A stretch of DNA of 64,000 nucleotides from Corbicula japonica (lineage: Eukaryota > Mollusca > Bivalvia > Venerida > Cyrenidae). The notes under the pieces were generated by a model that made no database searches, had not been told where the DNA came from, and saw nothing but the letters and a program-made list of their open reading frames with translations. The translations under genes were made by a program, and so were the position numbers. The DNA lies in contig JAZAYU010000009.1 of assembly GCA_038501625.1 (NCBI GenBank), positions 7,058,396 through 7,122,395 of the forward strand, given 5' to 3'. Numbering within the stretch: position 1 is the first letter of the stretch; every line of letters begins with the position of its first letter. Positions 57,370 through 64,000 of this stretch are shown in pieces.

Positions 57370-58874
57370 GGGAACAAACTTTGCAAAGGGAAAAAACTGT
57401 CTTAAATTATACAAATGAATTTTAGAAAAAAATACTCATTGAAAGCTCAATATTGTGAAGAAATGCATTAATCTTGAGATGATAAATGTTCTCGTGCTTT
57501 GTTCAGTCAAATAATGCTCTTATGACCAAGCACATAATAAAAGAAAGAACATTTGCATTAGAACTCGAAGCTGTATTTGCTTAGTATGTGTGTCTGTGCT
57601 ATGGAAGTAGAGCATTCATTCATATGACTTGAGCATCCAAATGTAAATACAGCCTCAAGACACTATACTTCTACACCTTTATTAGATTGGCAGTGAGTAT
57701 TATTGTATGGTGTACAAAACAACAACAGAGAAAACTGTTTGCCCTGAAACCAAATGTAGGGATGCATCAACAGCATTTTTCTAACCCCTTAATTTTTATC
57801 AAACTTCAAACATAAAATTCTCCCAGAACCACCATCCTCACTTCCTCCTTATCCCCTTCCCATGTTTGAAAGATTGTTAACATAAATAATTTGCACTTCA
57901 AACCAAAAGTAGACCCGGAAGTAAGTTTTTCTTCAATTTCTTGAAAACCCTAACATTTAATATTTTGACGAAGTGGCACCAATGATTGTAAAACATGATA
58001 TACTTCTTTCAGTTGTTTGATATATTGTCCATGAATTTCAGAGTTCTCTTGCAAACGGTTTTTCTTTTGTTTTGGTATGTACTTGGTAATTAGAACACGA
58101 ATTAGACAAAATTGAGCTTGCAAAGAAAGGTTACCAACATGATATATTACAGCGCTCTGCAGGCCTGGTGATTAACCCTTCTACAGTTGATCATTATGCT
58201 TACCTCTTTGGTTGCACGACGGTGGCAGGGAATCAAGAGTTTATGAAGGTTTATGGGGAAATCTTTTCTTAAAAGAACCTAGAAGCTTGATTTGTTTCTT
58301 TTATCCCTGTCATCGTGTTCTTGCTGATTTTACTCCAGGAGCTCTGGTCTCGGTAAGATCATTGAGTACCCGCCCTTTGGCTTTGCAATGCTATTAGCTT
58401 CTTATGTTTTATATGTTTGTGTGCTTTTGCATGCAACATTGTTGAGCCGATGGGTGAGTTGGTGTTGTTTCACCAAGACAACTTGTACTTATTTTGTGAT
58501 ATGAGAACCTATTGGGGCAAGTGTGTGGATGGTGCACCCTAGAACCTGGTTTAAACCCTCAGTTGCAATTTGATTTGCCACTGACCGTTCCAAGGTGGTA
58601 ACCCATCGGGTTCTCATTTTTGTTAATTGTTTGAGGTGTCTTTTTTTAAACTGATCATTTTATTAACCATGCTCTCTCCCTCTCTCTTCTTGACTGTGTG
58701 GGGAGGCTGTTTTTTTCTGAATGTGGCGATTCCTGATATGCATATTTCACCTTTTTTTTGCAAACATTAGTACATTCCTAAATAAATACATTTCACTAAA
58801 ATCTAGGTAGCAATGAGTTTTTCCCCCAAATTCATTTTTGAAATTTTAGAAAGATTTGCAATGTTGGTAACCCC
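57370..58874. mobile_element. TTAA-flanked foldback element, second copy, with nested insertion
   Basis: Relative of 1190-2216. The left end 'gggaacaaactttgcaaagg' and right end '...caacattggtaacccc'-type sequence are flanked by TTAA (57366-57369 and 58875-58878). The right arm ('agacccggaagtaagttttt', 'gagttctcttgcaaacggtt') matches copy 1. It is split by the insertion at 58125-58757. Confidence 0.8.
58125..58757 (+). mobile_element. family E element nested in the foldback element
   Basis: 633 bp flanked by a 7 bp direct repeat TTGCAAA (58118-58124 and 58758-58764), which in the uninterrupted foldback copy occurs once. So this is a complete family E insertion. It starts 'gaaaggttaccaac' and ends in a T run. 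There are no obvious terminal inverted repeats and no coding sequence. It serves as the reference for the copies at 3480, 12900 and 42590. Confidence 0.75.
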
Positions 58875-58878
58875 TTAA

Positions 58879-59743
58879 GGGCTTACCACACTCCTCCCCA
58901 GCACGTCCATCGATAAAAAGAAAATTATCAAAATCTCAATCACGGTAAAATGTTATTGAATGATACTTTGCACAAATGAATGTTACTAATGTATCTTTAT
59001 TTAGTATACAGTAAGACACACTAGCAAAGTTAAGAAAAAAAGCTAGACCTAAAAATTCCTTAAGATTCTATTTACATAAATATACAACAACTAAGCAATA
59101 TAAAACATTATTTTACATTTCTTTGCGAGTGTAATGATACTGACAAGAAAATGTTGTGTACTTTGTAAAGAACCTCCAACTACTTAAAGAGAACTCAATG
59201 ATTTGTCATCCGTTTACGCGACCAGGAAGAGACCAGGAAATGGAAGGTCAAACACACTAATATCTCAAAAAGTTTACATATGTAAGTCACGAGGACACAA
59301 TGCAGTGTTGTCAGTATCATTTTTCTCATGTGGACATTTAAAATAATGATTTGTGTTGTTTAGTTTTTGTGAATTTATGTAAATAGAATTTCAGAATTAT
59401 AGAATGAAAGGAATCATCCTTCCCACTTTTTTTGTCTCTTAATTTGTTTACAGATATAAAATAATAATTCTGATCCCCGACACCTGCTATATTCCCTTGT
59501 TCTTTTTTTTTAAATTTGTTTTACTTAAACCACCCCAGGCCACCTTCCTAATTGTTTTTTAATTTAAATGCATAAGCAGTGTACAAGTCTCGTCTTCACC
59601 TCGTCAAATTACGATATAGTTCGGATGTAGTAGATTTTAGATGACCTGAAAAAAATTATCAGTTTTCTCCCTTGAAAAAAATATAATTTCCTGATATTAA
59701 TGTAAAGTTTTAGAAGTTTTATTCCGAGTGATTTGTCAAATAA
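58879..59743. other. no feature recognised
   Basis: Non-coding, AT-rich, upstream of the possible exon at 59744. Confidence 0.45.
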
Positions 59744-59818
59744 AATGGATAGTGAACATCCTGTCCCCGCTTTCGAAGAAGAGAAGTATCTTACAAAACT
59801 TGATCCAAGGGTCGACAA
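59744..59818 (+). CDS. possible first coding exon of an unidentified gene
   Basis: ATG opens MDSEHPVPAFEEEKYLTKLD then PRVDN (25 codons, ending in phase 0) followed by donor GTGAGC. Codon use and acidic composition look protein-like. I do not recognise the family. Candidate continuing exons in matching phase are at 62736-62888 and 63521-63590. Could also be chance. Confidence 0.35.
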
Positions 59819-61846
59819 TGTGAGCTGTTTCGTTATAATAAAACCAAAAGTTAAAAAGCCTGTGAATGCAGTTCCAAATCGTGTATCATATTATATCCAT
59901 GAGTCATTACTAATCACAGATGGCAATAGATTAATTGTGACCGTTCTGGACTCGATCTTATCCCGACCAAAATACATTTATTGATTGATAAAAAAAGTTG
60001 AAGAATTAAACATAATGTCTGAAAGTATGTTTTGTCATTGCTTTCCTTCATGCAGGTATGTTATCTGGTAGTAAACTTGCTAGACTTAACAGTCTGTGCA
60101 CAACTATCATTACAGTCTGGTGTTTTAATGCCTGAATCATATCAATAACTGGTTCAATTACATGGATAACTGGAGCAGTGTTTCTAAAATTTTGAAATCC
60201 CAATCAGACATTGCACCAAAATGGACTATTCCCAACTTCTGGTTCCCCCATACTGCCACTTCCTGTTCCCATGTACGGCGCATTTCACTTTCCCCATCTC
60301 CAGTTAATTCCTCCCATATGTCATTGGCAATATCCAAACACATAAATGATTTTCGAGTTGTAGAGAGAGAAGTTCTTTGATCGATTTTTTAGAGAGGCAC
60401 ACAACGTTTAAAGTTTACCGCGATCAGCGTCTTTGTTGTAATACACAAGCATCCAATGCATTTCAAATGTGACGTAATAGTTCAAAACAGTTATCTACAA
60501 CAGTTTTCATAGCTATTGTGGATTATTTAGTTCACTGAACATGTATTAACTCGCGGAATTTCGGGAGGCAAGGTTTTCGCTTTACTTCAATAGTATCATG
60601 CTTGTAACACAGTATAAAGTTTTCAATTGATTGGAAATATTATTTGATTCTTTACTGCATGTAGACAAGTAATTTTTGAATCTATACAAAATTACACAAA
60701 TCTATGTATATGCAATATTTATTTCAGAACTTTTTTATTTTGTTTTTATTTGAATTGTTGAATGTGTAAGTAAGCAAGCCAGTCACTTGATTTTGTTTTT
60801 AGCATAAATTCATGCAGCCATTTGAACTTTGCTGTAATTTTCTGACAATTATAAGTAAAATCAGCATTATATAAGTTTTCTTTAAATTTGAGAAACAGCA
60901 ATTGTAAACATACTTAATTTTATTCGGTCTTCTGTCATTTATTACACACATCGGGCTAACATTTCTTTCAATAAAATGCGAACTGTTTTATTGTTTACGT
61001 AAATGAATACAATCTCTGGTTTTCCTACTTTTAATTCTGACATCAAACAGCCTTTGTCTGGCCGCAGTTCATTTGTAAATTAAAAAAACCCGCCCATTGT
61101 TAAAATGAAACCGACCACATCCCGTTTCATCTATGACATGGGCTATTCACACGATGTGTAGTTGTGGTAGTCATGGTAGCAGAGTTGTGAAGTCGGAAAA
61201 TTGACAGGTTAATAGCTGATTAAGCTGTGGAAAATGTACATGTAGGTAATCTTTGTAACAATTTATGGGTCACTTAGAAAAAACTTATACTGACTTTGAA
61301 ATTCTCATGACCAATTTTTCGCCAATTTTGAAATTTCAATCGGACAATACTGCCGAAAATCGGACAATGACCAGCCTGCCGAAAATTTTAGAAACACTGA
61401 ACTGGAGGAACATCAAGTGCTTTGAGTCATTCCTAAATATATGATTTTGCAACAATAGATGTGCATCATAAAGACTTGAATCTCTTTCTATCAATAATCA
61501 ACGTAAAGCCCTTCAGGATATTTCAGCCTCATATCACTTAATTGTTTGGTTAGGCTAATAGCAAAATTAAGTTTACATCCAAGAATAATAAACCAAGACA
61601 CTCTCTCAAAGTTAATAGATAAATAGTATTCATCACTCAGTATTGACATATTTCTTCTCTACCGGTATGTCAGTGCCTTTCCCAGCCCTTCTGAGCTAAC
61701 ACAAATTTGCACTTGAATGTAGCAAAATTGGACTTGAACACTCAATTTGTATCAAAAGCTTATGTACTTTTATTTTGTTTACAACCAATTACCTAATTAA
61801 AGAGATTATCTTATTTGCATCTGAATTAAAAAGCTATATTAAACAC
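59819..61846. other. no gene recognised
   Basis: About 2 kb, probably intronic if the 59744 exon is real. Overlapping ORFs on both strands at 60158-60380 are of similar length. The minus one (MCLDIANDIWEELTGDGESE) looks more protein-like but has no family I know. Confidence 0.4.
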
Positions 61847-63421
61847 CAGACCTGGGGTAATCGTAATCAGTAATTGTAATCAGCTGTAATTATTACATTT
61901 GAAAAACCTGATTAAAATGACTGTAATTTAATCAATTACTCATGAAAATTGGCCTGTAATCTTGATTACTTTCTGATTACATTATGATTACATAATTGAT
62001 TTAAAGGTTTGAGTAATGAGAGATGGAAAAATAGACAAGAGCACTCAAATTTATATTAATTAACCAGAATTGATTGAGGTGTCTAACCTGTTTCTTTTTC
62101 ATTTTTTTTTTAAATATGGCTTAAATGCTCAAAGCATGTACATATTAAAGCACCAATGTCACATTTTAAACAAAACAATATTTGCTGCCAGTCACATGTG
62201 GAAAATCCAATTCATTAAATTTACAGGTAAATTGTTATTTAATGTTTAATAAACTATTAAAATAGAATAAAATCAGTAATATGTATATATATATATATTA
62301 ATGAAACTAGAATAAATGCAGTAACCACATAACTTTATATCGTGTAAAATCCAGATACACAAGAAAAAATACTAAAATCTTTAGTGAAAATAAATGAAAT
62401 TTTGTCCAACTATGCAAAAATCATGGAAAAGTATTTTCCAGACCAGATTTTATCCACTGACCACAAAGTTTAAATGGAACAAAGTAGATTTCAAAGTTAT
62501 ACAGTTTTTGAAAACTGACCACTGGACTGTTACTATTTTTCTCATTATTCAGTTTAATGAAAAAGGTAGTCTTCATTACATCCCTTCAAAATGGATAAAA
62601 ATTAGGTGACAAACAATCACATTTTAACACAGTGACCCAGGTGTTGGCAAATATGATTTTAACAGTGTATCAGATCATGCCTGAGGCAATAGCTTTTGTG
62701 ATAATAAAATGACCATCATATGTGAAAACTTACAGGAACTATTGTTGATAATTAAAAGTGATTTTCCTGTCATAAATGAGTGTCTGATAAACCTTCTAGA
62801 ACATTACTGGCAGAGAAATTTCTTAGTCTCAGATGTTCCTGCCTCTGAAGCAACTGATGAAAGTATTATTTTGGCAAAAGTGTTGGAGGTAGTTTAATGC
62901 CCCAAATGTTTTATCCATTGGTAATGATAAATGTGCACAACTTTTATCCTTGTGTCCTCATCATATTACATTTTAGTATTAGTATTTTAGCAATTAGTAT
63001 TGTAAATTGATCATTTATTTGTGTGGGTCATTTCAAAAGTAGATATAAATAATATATGGTTAAATGTCATCATGTGCAACTTTTGCTTTTAATAATATTT
63101 CAAAAATCTAAGATGTTTGTAGGTATATATTTGTTCAACACATTATCATTTTTACTGTACAGTGTACACAAACCTGCTTAGGTAAATCAAGTTAAAGTTA
63201 GGAGTGCCAGTGACTGTGTGTACAGACAATTTTCTATTGAAATAAGACATGCATGTAATCAAAATGTAATCAGAATGTAATCTGATTACTTTGATAAAGT
63301 AATTGTAATTTCATCATTACATTTGAAATATAGAGTAATTGTAATTTAATCAATTACTTGTTTTCAGCAAAGAAATTGTAATTTAATCATTACATTTTCC
63401 CAAGTAATCGCCCCAGGTCTG
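61847..63421. mobile_element. hAT-like element, 1575 bp
   Basis: Ends CAGACCTGGGG and, reversed, CAGACCTGGGG, with an exact 8 bp duplication TTAAACAC (61839-61846 and 63422-63429). The subterminal 160 bp on each side is packed with short GTAATTGTAATC / GATTACATT repeats in opposite orientation. The middle has ORFs: around 62490-62606 'IIQFNEKGSLHYIPSKWI', and 62709-62897. No hAT catalytic motif is visible, so it is probably non-autonomous. Confidence 0.85.
62736..62888 (+). CDS. possible exon inside the hAT-like element
   Basis: 51 codons between an acceptor-like CTTACAG and a donor-like GTAGTT, phase 0 to 0: ELLLIIKSDFPVINECLINL, LEHYWQRNFLVSDVP and SEATDESIILAKVLE. It may be a captured or exonised segment, or part of the element's own protein. 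Family unknown. Confidence 0.3.
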
Positions 63422-63520
63422 TTAAACACTATTTTACATTTACAGTGTTCTTTCACTTTGATATTTTTTCAGGGAAAGACCAGGCTGTATTTCATGCATT
63501 TGTATTTCTCTTTCTTTTAG

Positions 63521-63590
63521 ATTTTAGTTATGAATACCTTTGGGTCAATGAAAAGTTCTCCTCTCCCCAAAAGGACATCTATTAGCATAG
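63521..63590 (+). CDS. possible exon of the unidentified right-edge gene
   Basis: Preceded by a strong pyrimidine tract and TTTTAG, followed by donor GTGAGA. Open only in the frame ILVMNTFGSMKSSPLPKRTS then ISIG, which is in phase with 59744-59818 and with 62736-62888. The gene would continue past the window. Confidence 0.4.
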
Positions 63591-63689
63591 GTGAGAAAAT
63601 ATCTTAGAATTCTTGCAATGTATTAGTAAAATAATTTTTTTTGTATTTTTCTGCACCTTGGACATTTTTTCTTGGATTGGGAGGTATGA

Positions 63690-63960
63690 AATACACAACA
63701 TCCAGGTCACAAGCTTTATCTACAGTGTCAGTGTCACTCCCAATAGCTTAATTTTTCAGGTCAAGGTAACACAATATCTAGACCACTAGCTTGATCTACA
63801 AGTTTAGTGTCTCACTCAATAGCTTGATCTGTTAAGGTCTCACTTCCAATATTGAGGTCACTGGCTTTATCTACAAGGTAAGTGTCACCTACATGTTTTC
63901 TTCTAGGTCAGTGGCTTAAACCACAAGGTCAAGCTCACACAGATGATTTTGTATGGTCTG
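63690..63960. repeat. diverged tandem repeat, about 60-70 bp units
   Basis: Repeated 'aggtcacaagctttatctac', 'gaccactagcttgatctaca', 'aggtcactggctttatctac', 'aggtcagtggcttaaaccac' blocks at the right edge of the window. Confidence 0.7.
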
Positions 63961-64000
63961 TTGTCACCTGGAATATATAACATTTGATAGGGATATTACT

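Noticed and set aside
62394..62609. 71-codon plus ORF as an independent gene
   Set aside because: It lies inside the hAT-like element and only its last third (IIQFNEKGSLHYIPSKWI) looks protein-like.

Overview
This window looks like nuclear DNA of a bivalve mollusc, probably a heterodont clam. It is AT-rich and intron-rich, has GT-AG splice sites, and is crowded with short transposon-derived repeats. The mollusc call is inference from the style of the repeats (a 145 bp tandem family and hairpin families that I associate with bivalve genomes) plus the fact that both genes are animal genes. No species is claimed. Nothing here is bacterial, so there are no operons, ribosome binding sites or CRISPR arrays.

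Two protein-coding genes can be rebuilt exon by exon with conserved reading phase. (1) An SLC38A10-like putative sodium-coupled amino acid transporter lies on the minus strand: 14 coding exons, 41463 down to 27204, 932 residues, with an 11-helix-type transporter part and a long Lys/Glu- and Gln-rich tail. (2) A JMJD8-like JmjC-fold protein lies on the plus strand: 9 coding exons, 44978 to 55476, 270 residues, with a likely signal peptide. The two are head to head, with about 3.5 kb between start codons, and that spacer has been enlarged by a transposon. A third, unidentified plus-strand gene may begin near 59744 and run off the right edge.

Layout. 1-25.5 kb: no convincing intact gene. It holds microsatellites, a TTAA-flanked foldback element, pogo-, mariner- and hAT-type non-autonomous elements, tRNA-like SINE pieces, a 5'-truncated LINE ending in an ATT microsatellite, and several local tandem duplications. 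25.6-27.1 kb: a near-identical 759 bp tandem duplication over the presumed 3' end of the SLC38A10 gene. 27.2-41.5 kb: the SLC38A10 gene, with a 1.5 kb array of 145 bp units, a 39 bp minisatellite and hairpin elements in its introns. 42-44.4 kb: intergenic repeats, including an inserted element carrying GTTGGCCCAACG palindromes. 44.9-56 kb: JMJD8, whose introns hold a short LTR (TRIM-like) element, a 218 bp tandem duplication, a TTAA-flanked element with transposase-like ORF remnants, a decayed mariner and several hairpin elements. 56-64 kb: a second TTAA foldback element with a nested insertion, a possible first exon, a 1.58 kb hAT-like element, and diverged tandem repeats at the right edge.

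The most useful leads are the palindromic family with a 3 bp CWG target duplication, its repeated insertion at the same point of another palindromic family, the TTAA-flanked elements, the element with palindromic GGCCC clusters, and transposons sitting within about 25 nt of three JMJD8 splice donors. All identities come from reading the sequence and from memory of protein families. No database search was run.
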